Of a stretch of 64,000 bases of DNA, positions 37,101 to 46,628 are shown in pieces (position 1 is the first letter of the stretch; each line of letters opens with the position of its first letter). The notes below the pieces were generated by a model. It had not been told where the DNA came from. It worked only from the letters and a program-made list of their open reading frames with translations, and searched no databases. The stretch is from the NCBI RefSeq assembly GCF_001830325.1, contig NZ_MHZG01000001.1:62001-126000 (forward strand). The letters run 5' to 3'. The translations under genes and the position numbers were made by a program. This DNA comes from Polynucleobacter sp. GWA2_45_21. GTDB taxonomy: Bacteria; Pseudomonadota; Gammaproteobacteria; Burkholderiales; Burkholderiaceae.

Positions 37101-37871
37101 TTACGAGGAAGTTGTACGACTAAAAACTGGTGAGCCAAAAGCCTGCTGGACAGGCATTAATTCAAGCCTATTGATGCTTACGTGAGAGGGCAGCGTTGCA
37201 GCCCAATATATTGCCTCGGCAATATCATCGGCACATAAGGCATTGATTCCCTCATATACCTTGCTGGCTCTAATATCATCACCTAATCTAACATTTGAAA
37301 ACTCAGTGCCGCTGACCATACCAGGCTCAACTGATGTTATGCGAAGTGAAGAGCCTTCGAGTGACTCCCTCAAGTCTGCTGTATACCCATGAACAAAAGC
37401 TTTGGTGGCGCCATATACATTGCCCCCAGGATATGGATAAGTACCAGCGACAGAGCCCACATTAAATATATGCCCCCTAGATCGACTAACCATACCCGGA
37501 AGAGTTAGGTTGGTTATATTGATTAAGCCTTTGATATTCGTATCAATCATCTGATCCCACTCATGCAATTCAGCGCGATGGGCGAGATCCAAACCAAGCG
37601 CAAGACCCGCATTATTAATTAAAATATCTACCGACTTAAATTCCTGAGGAATACTCTGCACAAAATTCTTGGTAGCCTCACCATCAGAAATATCAAAACT
37701 TGAAATTAAAAGGTTCTCTTGCTTCGCCAAAGGGAATGAATTCTTGAATTGCTCTAAGAGAGCATTACGTCGCCCAGTAACAATAACCTTGTGTCCCTCA
37801 TTAATAAAACGAGAGGCAACCCCGGCGCCAATTCCAGAGGTTGCACCCGTAACTAGAACAATAAATCTCAT
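37101..37871 (-). CDS. Short-chain dehydrogenase (YdfG/IsfD-like)
   Basis: 256 residues of the classical SDR family: cofactor loop VTGATSGIG, GRR (Arg after strand 2, favouring NADPH), LINNAGLALG, catalytic Ser in NVGSVAG and YGATK with Tyr/Lys. Overall it resembles YdfG-type 3-hydroxy acid dehydrogenases and IsfD, which reduces sulfoacetaldehyde to isethionate. At the edge of the sulfonate island a sulfoacetaldehyde/isethionate role is possible, but the family is too broad to assign. It follows ackA by 82 bases on the same strand. Confidence 0.75.
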   Translation of the reverse strand: MRFIVLVTGATSGIGAGVASRFINEGHKVIVTGRRNALLEQFKNSFPLAKQENLLISSFDISDGEATKNFVQSIPQEFKSVDILINNAGLALGLDLAHRAELHEWDQMIDTNIKGLINITNLTLPGMVSRSRGHIFNVGSVAGTYPYPGGNVYGATKAFVHGYTADLRESLEGSSLRITSVEPGMVSGTEFSNVRLGDDIRASKVYEGINALCADDIAEAIYWAATLPSHVSINRLELMPVQQAFGSPVFSRTTSS

Positions 37872-37953
37872 AATCCCCCCTCAAATAAGCCTGCATACCC
37901 ACTTCAGCAAAGGTATCAAGGAGTCAATATAACATTCAAGAGCATATTGAGGC

Positions 37954-39138
37954 TTAATATCGCAAAAGATTAACTGCCTCCTGTGCCGTCAGGACCCCCT
38001 CATCCGTGGGTACGACCCATACCTCCACAGAACTACTTGGGGAGCTAATTTTAGTAGTAATATTTTCCGTGGCTTGTCGGTTTAACTCCCCATCCAACTC
38101 AATGCCTAGCCAAGCCAATTTCTCACATACAGAAAGTCTTAAAAGAGAATCATGCTCACCTATACCACCGCTAAATGATAAGAGATCTAGTCCGCCAAGA
38201 CATGCAATCATAGAACCACCCTCACGAATGATTCTATAAATAAATAAATCAATAGCTTCTTTGGCCAAAGGATCAGGATCAGCCCTCAACCTTCTCATGT
38301 CAGCTGAAATACTTGATACGCCCAATAAACCGCTTTTACGGTATAAAAGATCCTGTAATTGATCGTGCGTATACCCCCTCTCAACCAAGTACATTAAAAC
38401 CCCTGCATCAAGAGAGCCGCTGCGAGTTCCCATCATTAGGCCATCTAATGCTGAAAATCCCATAGTAGTTGCAACGCTTCTCCCATTGATCGCTGCACAC
38501 AAACTCGCGCCATTACCTAAATGGGCCATTAAAACCCTGTCCTTTGCACGAACACTGCTTTCCTTAAGCTCACCAATAATGTACTGATATGAAATTCCGT
38601 GGAAACCATAGCGACGCACACCTTGATCAGTGATCTCCTTTGGAAGAGCGAGTGAAGTTTCGAGACTTCCCATTGTTTTGTGAAATGCCGTATCAAAACA
38701 TAAGACCTGAGGAACGCTTGGAAAAACCTGAGAAAAAGCCCGCACCCCATCTAAGCTGTGAGGCTGATGCAATGGAGCCAGTGCACTAATAGCAGATAAC
38801 TCCTCAAGAATTACTTTTGTAGAAATAACAGGTCGAAAGAAGCGCGAACCTCCATGCACAATTCTGTGAGAAACAGCCCGAATTTCCGGCAAATCAACAA
38901 TAGAAAGTATTAGCCCCTTCAAATGCATCAATGCAGCAATAAAAGGATCTTGATTAAGATCCTTAAAATATTCATGACGCTCTACCCCTTGATGGGTGTA
39001 GCGCAGCTCCGTATCGCCCCCAGGCTCCAAACCCTCAAAAGTCCCAAATAACATTGACGGAAGAACGGAGCCATGCGAAGTAGGATAAATTGAAAACTTC
39101 AAAGAGGAGGATCCAGCATTAACAGTAAGTATTGCCAT
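37954..39138 (-). CDS. ackA: Acetate kinase
   Basis: 394 residues of the acetokinase family: LTVNAGSSSLKFSIY at the start, SHRIVHGG, CFDTAFHKTM, AHLGNGASL and MGTRSGSLD. It converts acetyl phosphate plus ADP to acetate plus ATP. With Xsc and Pta in the same island it lets acetyl phosphate from sulfoacetaldehyde yield ATP directly. It opens the minus-strand pair ackA-SDR. Confidence 0.93.
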   Translation of the reverse strand: MAILTVNAGSSSLKFSIYPTSHGSVLPSMLFGTFEGLEPGGDTELRYTHQGVERHEYFKDLNQDPFIAALMHLKGLILSIVDLPEIRAVSHRIVHGGSRFFRPVISTKVILEELSAISALAPLHQPHSLDGVRAFSQVFPSVPQVLCFDTAFHKTMGSLETSLALPKEITDQGVRRYGFHGISYQYIIGELKESSVRAKDRVLMAHLGNGASLCAAINGRSVATTMGFSALDGLMMGTRSGSLDAGVLMYLVERGYTHDQLQDLLYRKSGLLGVSSISADMRRLRADPDPLAKEAIDLFIYRIIREGGSMIACLGGLDLLSFSGGIGEHDSLLRLSVCEKLAWLGIELDGELNRQATENITTKISSPSSSVEVWVVPTDEGVLTAQEAVNLLRY

Positions 39139-39702
39139 GAGCGTTTGGTTTATTAAGCATTAGAAAGTGTGGCCTATTAAAATATAGCCACAATGGTCAT
39201 ATCATAACAATGACAATCACCTTCCAAGCTTGTATTTTCGTGTCCCTAGATATTATTCAGGCTGCCGATGTGACATACAAGAAGTCAAATTAACAAGTTA
39301 CTGAGATTAAGTATTTAATCCTAGAAAATAGCGCTAGATCTCACCAATGAGGCCTACTGAACCCTTGCTTTCGGGGAATAAACTAGTCTTCAATTTGAAA
39401 ATAAACCTCTGAATTTTCCTGCGGACAAAGTTTTTGAGGAATATAGCCAGCATCAGCATTATTCACGGATGATTTTTTACCAAAAAATGTCGCAGTAAAC
39501 TCTAAGGACAAATGTTGCTCTCGATCGATGGCTTGCTCCAAGGGATGAACCTTTCATAAAAATTAGCCCTCAGAATAAGACACCCTGCCATGTTCGGGAA
39601 CAACGAAATTTTTATGTGCTTATATCCAATTAGGTATATACCCAAAAAAAACACCGCTACGAGATGGTAGCGGTGTTTTTTCTAACTAAGCTTAGCCTTG
39701 AA
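39139..39702. other. 564-base intergenic region with a possible gene remnant
   Basis: Between ackA and the TRAP operon. On the minus strand a 57-codon open frame (39383-39553) with no start looks like a protein tail (HLSLEFTATFFGKKS ... QENSEVYFQIED), possibly a degraded gene whose 5' part is gone; family not recognised. A strong terminator lies at 39644-39681. No other gene seen. Confidence 0.4.
39644..39681 (-). terminator. Bidirectional-looking terminator after the TRAP operon
   Basis: Perfect ten-base stem ACACCGCTAC / GTAGCGGTGT with loop gagatg, flanked by A and T runs on both sides. Confidence 0.9.
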
Positions 39703-41013
39703 TTAATTGACTGATGGTAGCCAAGTAGCCAATTGAGGGAATATCAATAATAAAATAACAGCGATAACTTGTAAGACCATAAACTGCGACATTCCAGCGT
39801 AAATGTCCGAAATCTTCCAAGTTGGCGCAACCCCTTTCAGGAAATACGCCGAAAGAGCGACAGGTGGCGATAACCAAGCGGTCTGGAGCGTTACCGCAAC
39901 CAATGTACTAAACCATAACAAATCAATTCCAGCGGCTTTGATAATTGGCAAAAAAATTGGCACCACAATTAGAACAATTGGAACCCACTCTAAGGGCCAG
40001 CCGAGCAAAAAAATCAAAAACAGGATCAGAATTAACATTACCATTGGTGGCAACGGCAATGAAGCCAAGAAACCAGCAATCAGATCGGCGCTACCAAGCC
40101 TTGAAAAAACTGCTCCAAACAAATTGGAGGTTGTCACCAGCATCAAGATCATGCTTGAAACTTGCAAGGTTTGCGAGATGCAACGCTTTACCTTCGCAAA
40201 TGAAAGCCGTCCGGATAAAAAAGTAAGTAAAAAGGTTGCCACGCACCCTACTGCACCAGCATCAGTAGGCGTTGCAATCCCTGCCAGAATGACACCCAAA
40301 GTAGCAAACAAGACAACGATAACAGGAGCGATTCCTATTGCAAGATCAATCAATACAGGCTTAAGTGATTTTGCCCTCAGCTCTGGAGGTAGTGCAGGCC
40401 CAAGATCTGGATTAATCCAACAACGCACCATACACCATGCGGCAAATAAAAACGCTAGTAAAAGACCCGGCAAGACTGCAGCAGCAAATAAATCTGTAGC
40501 TGGTATGCCCACCACTGGCCCCATCACAATCAACATCACAGATGGCGGTATCAAGATACCTAACGTACCGCCAGCAGTAATCGCTCCCGCAGACATTCGC
40601 ACATCGTAGTTGCTCTTAATCATCGATGGAGCCGCCATAACACCCAAAAGAACAACCGATGAACCGACTATTCCAGTTGCCGCAGCAAAAATGGTAGCAG
40701 TGACAATCACAGCTAGATAAAGGGATCCCCTAACCCCCGAAAATAATTGTTGTATGGCATCAAAAAGGCGCTCCATAATACCTGATTGCTCTAGCAAAAA
40801 TCCCATAAAAAGAAAAAAGGGAATGGACGCTAAAACGCTGTCCTGCATCACCGATAGGGTTTGCAAGATTGCAAGATCAAAAACCATGGGGCCAAGCGCA
40901 ATAAAACCCATGCCAATACTAATTGCACCTAAGGTAAAGGCGATTGGAAACCCAATAAAAATAGCGGCTAGCAAACAAGCTAAGCCAATAATCCCAAGAA
41001 TTTGATCATCCAT
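39703..41013 (-). CDS. TRAP transporter large permease (DctM)
   Basis: 436 residues with about 12 transmembrane helices. DctM features include IGFPIAFTLGAISIGMGFIA, FFLFMGFLLEQSGIMERLFD, ILIPPSVMLIVMGPVVGIPA and IATPTDAGAVGCVATF. It is the main sodium-driven import channel of a TRAP system. The start ATG overlaps the dctQ stop by one base. In this context the system may be the isethionate importer called IseKLM in other bacteria. Confidence 0.92.
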   Translation of the reverse strand: MDDQILGIIGLACLLAAIFIGFPIAFTLGAISIGMGFIALGPMVFDLAILQTLSVMQDSVLASIPFFLFMGFLLEQSGIMERLFDAIQQLFSGVRGSLYLAVIVTATIFAAATGIVGSSVVLLGVMAAPSMIKSNYDVRMSAGAITAGGTLGILIPPSVMLIVMGPVVGIPATDLFAAAVLPGLLLAFLFAAWCMVRCWINPDLGPALPPELRAKSLKPVLIDLAIGIAPVIVVLFATLGVILAGIATPTDAGAVGCVATFLLTFLSGRLSFAKVKRCISQTLQVSSMILMLVTTSNLFGAVFSRLGSADLIAGFLASLPLPPMVMLILILFLIFLLGWPLEWVPIVLIVVPIFLPIIKAAGIDLLWFSTLVAVTLQTAWLSPPVALSAYFLKGVAPTWKISDIYAGMSQFMVLQVIAVILLLIFPQLATWLPSVN

Positions 41014-41576
41014 TACCGTGCTCCATTCTCACTTGGCTCTAGGGGCCACTGATTTGATCGAATGGCAACTAAGCATTTACCCCCCTCAGAGAGTCCTTGA
41101 ATAAAGAGCAGAAAACCTGATAAAGGCAATACCAATTTAAATGGCCAAGTTATCGCCATCCATGGACTAGATACAAATCGCTCATCTGTAGTAAACGCCT
41201 TATAAAAATATTCCCATCCTTCAATCAAAAAAATAAGAGTAAAGGGATAGAAAAACAAGATGTAGCAAACAAGATCAACAAGCGCTTGTTTTCTTGGCGG
41301 CCAGTTGTCATAAAACATGTCGGTACGTATATGACCTTTTTTCTGAAGGGTATAACTAGCGCCCAACATAAAAAAAGCGCCGTACAACATAAAAGTCATA
41401 TCGTAAGCCCAAATCGTGGGCGCACCAAACGCATACCGAGCAACTACCTCATAAGTTAGGCCAAGAATCATAGGTATAAGCATCCAGCCAACAATATTCC
41501 CAGCCAGGGATGTGAATCGATCTATTTTTTTTGAGAATGCGATTAATCCATCGTAATTTTGCATTGATAATTCCAT
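41013..41576 (-). CDS. TRAP transporter small permease (DctQ)
   Basis: 187 residues with four transmembrane helices, including GNIVGWMLIPMILGLTYEVV, YDMTFMLYGAFFMLGASYTL and ICYIL-like FFYPFTLIFLIEGW; R-x-D after the second helix (HIRTDMFYDNWPP) is typical. An in-frame ATG at 41564 is an equally plausible start. It is separated from the binding-protein gene by a terminator-like hairpin. Confidence 0.88.
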   Translation of the reverse strand: MELSMQNYDGLIAFSKKIDRFTSLAGNIVGWMLIPMILGLTYEVVARYAFGAPTIWAYDMTFMLYGAFFMLGASYTLQKKGHIRTDMFYDNWPPRKQALVDLVCYILFFYPFTLIFLIEGWEYFYKAFTTDERFVSSPWMAITWPFKLVLPLSGFLLFIQGLSEGGKCLVAIRSNQWPLEPSENGAR

Positions 41577-41582
41577 TTAAAA

Positions 41583-41606
41583 AGAGGGGCAATTCCTTGC
41601 CCCTCT
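41583..41606 (-). terminator. Hairpin with T run between dctP and dctQ
   Basis: AGAGGGGCAA-ttcc-TTGCCCCTCT, perfect ten-base arms, followed on the minus strand by TTTTT just before the dctQ start. It is likely a partial terminator or mRNA-stabilising stem giving more binding protein than permease. Confidence 0.75.
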
Positions 41607-41630
41607 TACAAGCATCATTTAACCAACAAA

Positions 41631-42743
41631 TTACTTTTTCTTACTAGTGACGGTTGCGCCAATGTTGTAGTACAGACCATTGATTTGTGTCCAGTAAGGA
41701 ACAACTACTCCAGCAAATTTCCGCTGAGATTCAAGCACTTCTTTAAAGAATGCATTTTTCTCAGATTCACGAGCATAGACAACTGCAGTAGCCTTTTGGA
41801 ATGCAGTAAAGAACTCTTTTGGCGTGTCATGAACAGTTACCCCATGATCCTTTTTAAGCTTCTCAAGCGCAATTGCGTTGCGATATACGTTAAAAGTATA
41901 TGTTTCAGCTATGGTTGCGGAAACAGCAGTTTCAACAATTACCTTAAGATCGGCGGGTAGCTTATCCCAGAAAGTTTTATTGATTAAGAGTTCTGCCACG
42001 TCTGTGGACTGGTGTAGACCTTGAAGATAATAATGTTTAAATACATTTTGAAAACCCAGAATCATATCGTCAGCCGGTCCAATCCATTCGGCAGCGTCGA
42101 TAACGCCACGCTGAGCAGCTGGGACGATTTCTGAACCTGGCATCGCGACAGTTGTCAGCCCCATTTCTTTAAATATCTCAGCTGTCAATCCTGGAGGGGA
42201 CCGGTACTTCATTGGCTTCATATCGGCGATTGAGTTGATTGGTTTTTTGAACCAACCAAATGGATCGGGCCCCATAGGTTGAATCATAAATGGCTTGATA
42301 TTGGTTTTTAATACCTCAGTAAACAGCCGGTCGTAGAGCTGATCACCACCACCATTTTTCAACCATGCCATATGCGAAACTTGGTCTAAGCCCACACCTG
42401 AACCTGATGCAGGATTGGAAAAGAGCGCGGCGGCAGAATTTTTCCCTGACCAATAATGGGTCCACGCAAAGCCGCCATCAACAACGCCTTTATCGACAGC
42501 GTCAAGAATTCCAAAAGCCCCTACGACAGCACCATCAGGCAAAACCTCAACTTTTAGTCGACCATTAGACATCTTGTCTACACGATCACCAAAATTCTTC
42601 ATTAGTTCATAGTAAATACTTGCGGATGGCACGCCAGTTTGAATTTTCATCTTTATCGGGGCTGACTGGGCGTATGCAGCCCCGCAGATGGTCGCCGACA
42701 CCACTCCAACGACAGCAACACGTTTTAAAAAATTAATAAGCAT
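41631..42743 (-). CDS. TRAP transporter substrate-binding protein (DctP, TtgC-like)
   Basis: 370 residues with a signal peptide ending AAYA-Q (about residue 25). The mature protein has the mannitol/chloroaromatic type DctP features: IQTGVPSASIYYELMKNFGD, GVVDGGFAWTHYWSGKN, and KYRSPPGLTAEIFKEMGLT with the Arg that usually clamps an acidic group of the ligand. It delivers the substrate to DctQM. An IclR gene and a GMC dehydrogenase lie divergently, so an anionic sulfonate such as isethionate is the inferred ligand. Confidence 0.88.
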   Translation of the reverse strand: MLINFLKRVAVVGVVSATICGAAYAQSAPIKMKIQTGVPSASIYYELMKNFGDRVDKMSNGRLKVEVLPDGAVVGAFGILDAVDKGVVDGGFAWTHYWSGKNSAAALFSNPASGSGVGLDQVSHMAWLKNGGGDQLYDRLFTEVLKTNIKPFMIQPMGPDPFGWFKKPINSIADMKPMKYRSPPGLTAEIFKEMGLTTVAMPGSEIVPAAQRGVIDAAEWIGPADDMILGFQNVFKHYYLQGLHQSTDVAELLINKTFWDKLPADLKVIVETAVSATIAETYTFNVYRNAIALEKLKKDHGVTVHDTPKEFFTAFQKATAVVYARESEKNAFFKEVLESQRKFAGVVVPYWTQINGLYYNIGATVTSKKK

Positions 42744-42858
42744 TTAAAACTCCTTTTTGAGTTAGTTATGCACTGCTTTCTTCATCTTTGCAATTAAACA
42801 GATTTTGTACTCTTAACACCATTGATATTTCCTTAGATGAAATGTAAACTATCACCTG

Positions 42859-43722
42859 ATGAAATACTTTAGGGGTAAACACCTAAAAAACCAAAAAAAT
42901 CATATGCCTCAGAACTTATCCCGTATTACCCCACCCTCGGAAATGCTCGAAGAATCAGCCAAATCCAGCATGGCGGAAAAGGTATTGCTCATACTAGAAA
43001 CCATTTCTCTATCGGAGTTTCCTTTGACCTTGGAGTCCATCTCCACAATTACTGGGCTCGCTAAACCAACCGCTTTCAGACTTTTAAATATCTTGGTTGA
43101 ACAAAGTTTTCTGGAAAGAGATCCAAATGGAAGACGCTTTCAACCAAGCTCAAAACTCAGAATAATGGGCATTAATGTCTTGTCCGTAGATTCAATTCGA
43201 TCCCAGCGAGTGGCAGTAATGAAGCGCCTTGTCGAAGAAATAGGAGAGACATGTAACTTTAATATTTTGGACGGTAATCGCGTAATGTACTTGGATCGCG
43301 TTGAAACAAATGCGCCAATTCGGTTGCATATTGATCAAGGTATGCGCGTTCCACTACACTGCACCGCAAGTGGTCTTTTGTTTTTATCAAAAATGTCGAG
43401 GCAGCAAGTTAGCAGAGCTCTGGGAGAAGAGCCTTTTGAAAGTTATTCAGTTAAATCAATTACAACTTATGCCAAGCTTCTACCTGAATTGGATCGAATT
43501 CGCTTGAATGGATTTGCATTCGAGGAATCAGCATTCTTGGATGGCTTTATTGGAATTGCAGTACCCGTAATGAATGATAGGAATAAAACATATGCCACCA
43601 TTACAGCACATGGGCCAGCAAACCGAATACTAGAAAAATCAATTGATTTTTATCTCGCTCCGTTAAAAAGGGCTGCGCAAGACATCCAAAATACCTCATC
43701 AGAATCTAATCTAAATATTTAA
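42859..43722 (+). CDS. IclR-family regulator of the TRAP/GMC module
   Basis: 287 residues: a winged helix-turn-helix (LTLESISTITGLAKPTAFRL LNIL region at about 55-75) and the IclR effector domain (LVEEIGETCNFNILDGNRVM, PLHCTASGLLFLS, FIGIAVPV). It likely controls both the divergent TRAP operon and the GMC-SulP genes that follow. Neither ATG at 42859 nor 42904 has a good ribosome site. The upstream region has a repeated GATGAAAT (42836 and 42859) and a short palindrome ATTTC-n7-GAAAT that could be its operator. Confidence 0.88.
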   Translation: MKYFRGKHLKNQKNHMPQNLSRITPPSEMLEESAKSSMAEKVLLILETISLSEFPLTLESISTITGLAKPTAFRLLNILVEQSFLERDPNGRRFQPSSKLRIMGINVLSVDSIRSQRVAVMKRLVEEIGETCNFNILDGNRVMYLDRVETNAPIRLHIDQGMRVPLHCTASGLLFLSKMSRQQVSRALGEEPFESYSVKSITTYAKLLPELDRIRLNGFAFEESAFLDGFIGIAVPVMNDRNKTYATITAHGPANRILEKSIDFYLAPLKRAAQDIQNTSSESNLNI

Positions 43723-43744
43723 AAATCAAAACCCCGATTAACAT

Positions 43745-45346
43745 ATGGAAAATAACATTTTTAATTACATCGTAGTGGGCGGGGGATCATCTGGCTGCGT
43801 TCTGGCGAGTCGCCTATCCGAAGATCCCAACATTAAGGTATGCCTTATTGAGGCGGGCCCAAAAGATCTTTCGCCCTGGATTCACCTTCCAATTGGCTAT
43901 GCTAAAACAATGTGGGACTCCAAGCTGAATTGGAAGTTTCAGACTGAGCCTGATCCCGGCATGAATAACCGACAAATTTACTGGCCACGTGGAAAAACAT
44001 TAGGTGGCTCAAGCTCCATTAATGGCTTAATCTTTATTCGGGGGCAAAAAGAGGATTACAACACTTGGCGTGATCTTGGGAATCCTGGCTGGGGCTGGGA
44101 TGATGTACTGCCCTACTTTAAAAAAGCGGAAGGTAATGATCGCCTCGGTGAGCCCCTGCATTCTCAAACGGGCCCGCTCAAAGCCTCATCAATCCCCAAA
44201 CAACATCCCCTAGTTGAGGCATTTAAAAAAACTGCGAATGCTCTTGGGGTACCCAGCACAGAGGATTTTAATAACCTTACACAAGAAGGCGTTGGCTATT
44301 ATCAACTTACAACCAATAAAGGATTCCGCTGTAGCACCGCAGTTGCCTACCTAAAACCCGCAAAGCATAGAAAAAATCTAACGATCCTTACTGAGAGCCA
44401 AGCCTGTCGCGTAATCTTTGAAAATAAAAAGGCTCTCGGAGTCGAAATATCTTGTCATGGGGTTAAAAGCATTATTCGCGCAAACCAAGAGGTGGTACTG
44501 AGCGCCGGAGCTATTCAAAGCCCACAAATTCTGCAACTATCCGGGGTAGGGCCCGCAAAACTCTTGCAAGAATTTGGCATTCCACTCATTCATGATTTAC
44601 CGGGAGTGGGCGAGAATTTACAAGACCATCTTCAACATCGACTCATTTATGAATTAAATCAACCCATTTCCACTAACGATCAATTGTCATCATGGTGTGG
44701 TCAATTAAAAATGGGTTTAGATTGGCTTCTATTTCGCGGTGGCCCGCTTTCAATTGGAATTAATCAGGGCGGTCTATTCACCCGAGTCATGGCAGACTCC
44801 AAAACCCCGGATATTCAGTTTCATCTCGCGACACTTTCGGCTGAAATGGCGGGAGGTAAAGTTCACCCCTTCTCAGGATTTACGATGTCAGTCTGCCAAC
44901 TGCGACCTGAATCACGCGGACATGTCCGCATTCAATCCAATGACCCCCTTGTACCTCCAAAAATGTTTGCGAACTATTTGGCCACTCAGTATGATCGGGA
45001 CATCAGTATTGCAGCAGTTAAATACGCACGGAAAATATCTCAAACAGAACCGCTCCGCTCTTTAATTGTGCGAGAGGTTAAACCAAACAATCCTCAAACT
45101 GACGATGAGATTTTGGAGTTCTGTCGCAACAATGGCGCGACGATTTTCCATCCAACAGGCACCTGTCAAATGGGTCCAGATAGCGATCCGATGGCAGTTC
45201 TCGACTCTTCATTAAGGGTAAAGGGGGTGCAAGGTCTTAGGGTGGTTGATTGTTCAGCCATGCCAACCCTACCCTCAGGAAACACCAATTGGCCTGCTGT
45301 GATGCTTGCTGAAAGAGCTGCTGATCTGATTTTGGGTCGCATTTAA
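43745..45346 (+). CDS. GMC oxidoreductase, candidate isethionate dehydrogenase
   Basis: 533 residues of the choline-dehydrogenase branch of GMC flavoproteins: FAD motif YIVVGGGSSGCVLASRLSED, PRGKTLGGSSSINGLIFIRG, the second signature AGAIQSPQILQLSGVGP, and the catalytic His/Asn in FHPTGTCQMG and PSGNTNWP. Such enzymes oxidise primary alcohols to aldehydes. In Cupriavidus necator the membrane-associated isethionate dehydrogenase IseJ belongs to this family and is linked to a regulator and transporter. With Xsc in the same island, oxidation of isethionate to sulfoacetaldehyde is the best guess; another hydroxyl substrate cannot be excluded. Confidence 0.8.
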   Translation: MENNIFNYIVVGGGSSGCVLASRLSEDPNIKVCLIEAGPKDLSPWIHLPIGYAKTMWDSKLNWKFQTEPDPGMNNRQIYWPRGKTLGGSSSINGLIFIRGQKEDYNTWRDLGNPGWGWDDVLPYFKKAEGNDRLGEPLHSQTGPLKASSIPKQHPLVEAFKKTANALGVPSTEDFNNLTQEGVGYYQLTTNKGFRCSTAVAYLKPAKHRKNLTILTESQACRVIFENKKALGVEISCHGVKSIIRANQEVVLSAGAIQSPQILQLSGVGPAKLLQEFGIPLIHDLPGVGENLQDHLQHRLIYELNQPISTNDQLSSWCGQLKMGLDWLLFRGGPLSIGINQGGLFTRVMADSKTPDIQFHLATLSAEMAGGKVHPFSGFTMSVCQLRPESRGHVRIQSNDPLVPPKMFANYLATQYDRDISIAAVKYARKISQTEPLRSLIVREVKPNNPQTDDEILEFCRNNGATIFHPTGTCQMGPDSDPMAVLDSSLRVKGVQGLRVVDCSAMPTLPSGNTNWPAVMLAERAADLILGRI

Positions 45347-45351
45347 TTCTA

Positions 45352-46623
45352 ATGCGCTGGCAACTACCGTTTACCAAGTGGCTTCCTGAATATCAAACTG
45401 CAGGAACAATACGCGCAGATATTTTTGCAGGACTAACTGGAGCTATTGTTGTCATGCCCCAAGGCATTGCGTTCGCATTGCTGGCAGGCATGCCGCCCCA
45501 CTATGGCTTATACGCAGCCATGATTCCATGTCTCATAGCGGCTTTATTTGGCTCAAGCCGGTTAATGGTTACCGGCCCCGCTAATGCCATCTCCTTAACA
45601 ACAATGGCGCTCATTTCTCCGCTAGCACTTCCAGAATCAAGCCAATATGTTGGTTACGTTTTAACCCTGAGCTTTTTAGTAGGCATATTGCAACTTGTAC
45701 TGGGGGTTGCCAAGGCTGGCAAATGGGTGGAGAAGATTCCTCATTCCGTGATTGTTGGTTTCACCGTCGGTGCCGCCATTCTCATTATTAATAGCCAACT
45801 AGGCACTCTCCTTGGAATCAACATTCCAAGAGGAAAGGGGGTTCTAGAATCCATTGGCGCTGTAGCATTAGCACTTTTAAACAACCAATGGCAAATCTCT
45901 GCCCCGGCGTTAGTACTCTTCACTTTAATTGCCATTCGCCTTTGGAAACCACTCAATCGATTTCTACCAGCAATGCTTGTGGCCGTTGTACTAGGAAGTA
46001 TTGCGGCAGCTTTACTAGAAACATTTATACCTGGCATCACCATCTTTAAAAGAGTGCAAGAAATACCGGGGGCATTCCCACCAATTTCTAGCCCAGATTT
46101 AAGTAGGGAAAATTTACAAAAGTTATTTAGCGCCGCTCTCATCATGACACTTTTGGCATCGACCGAAGCAATGGCGATCGCTCGAGCGATCGCGTTAAAA
46201 ACAAAAGATAGTTTTAATGCTAACCAAGAATTTATTGGGCAAGGATTGGCTAATGTATGCGGATCTTTTTTCTCAGCCTACCCTGCTAGCGGCTCTTTTA
46301 ATCGCACGGGCGTCAACCTTGCTTCAGGAGCAAAAACACCTCTATCAGCAATTTGCGCAGCAGTTTTTCTACTTATTTTACTTGCCTTTGTCTCGCCACT
46401 AGCCAAACATATTCCTTACGTAGTTATCGCCTCGCTATTACTGGTGGTTGCCTGGAATTTAATAGATATAAAACAGATTCGCCATGAATTTCACATGGGG
46501 GCAAGAGAGTGGGTTCCGATGTTAATTACTGGCATTGGCACCATCACATTCCCATTGGAATGGGCAATACTTTCTGGGATCGCCAGCTCAATACTAATCA
46601 GGCGACTCACTAAAAAAACCTAG
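45352..46623 (+). CDS. SulP/SLC26 anion transporter lacking a STAS domain
   Basis: 423 residues, about 12-14 transmembrane helices. The SulP start (DIFAGLTGAIVVMPQGIAFALLAGMPPHYGLY) spans more than one typical signature: MPQGIAFALLAG, GSSRLMVTGPANAIS, and ASTEAMAIARAIA with GSFNRTGVNLASGA. The chain stops after the membrane part (ILIRRLTKKT), so the ~100-residue cytoplasmic STAS domain of ordinary SulP proteins is absent. It begins five bases after the GMC gene. Sulfate or sulfite efflux, or sulfonate transport, is inferred from context. Confidence 0.85.
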   Translation: MRWQLPFTKWLPEYQTAGTIRADIFAGLTGAIVVMPQGIAFALLAGMPPHYGLYAAMIPCLIAALFGSSRLMVTGPANAISLTTMALISPLALPESSQYVGYVLTLSFLVGILQLVLGVAKAGKWVEKIPHSVIVGFTVGAAILIINSQLGTLLGINIPRGKGVLESIGAVALALLNNQWQISAPALVLFTLIAIRLWKPLNRFLPAMLVAVVLGSIAAALLETFIPGITIFKRVQEIPGAFPPISSPDLSRENLQKLFSAALIMTLLASTEAMAIARAIALKTKDSFNANQEFIGQGLANVCGSFFSAYPASGSFNRTGVNLASGAKTPLSAICAAVFLLILLAFVSPLAKHIPYVVIASLLLVVAWNLIDIKQIRHEFHMGAREWVPMLITGIGTITFPLEWAILSGIASSILIRRLTKKT

Positions 46624-46628
46624 AAAAT

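Noticed and set aside
37101..37871. Firm naming of the SDR as sulfoacetaldehyde reductase IsfD
   Set aside because: The family is broad, and a reductase to isethionate is not needed for sulfonate breakdown; context alone is not enough.
39803..40609. A 268-codon frame on the plus strand
   Set aside because: It is antisense to the clearly coding dctM; its Lys/Thr/Pro-rich translation is a shadow.
45352..46623. Naming the SulP protein as a known sulfonate-pathway sulfite exporter (TauZ/SuyZ/TauE)
   Set aside because: Those exporters belong to other families; only the location near sulfonate genes supports a link.
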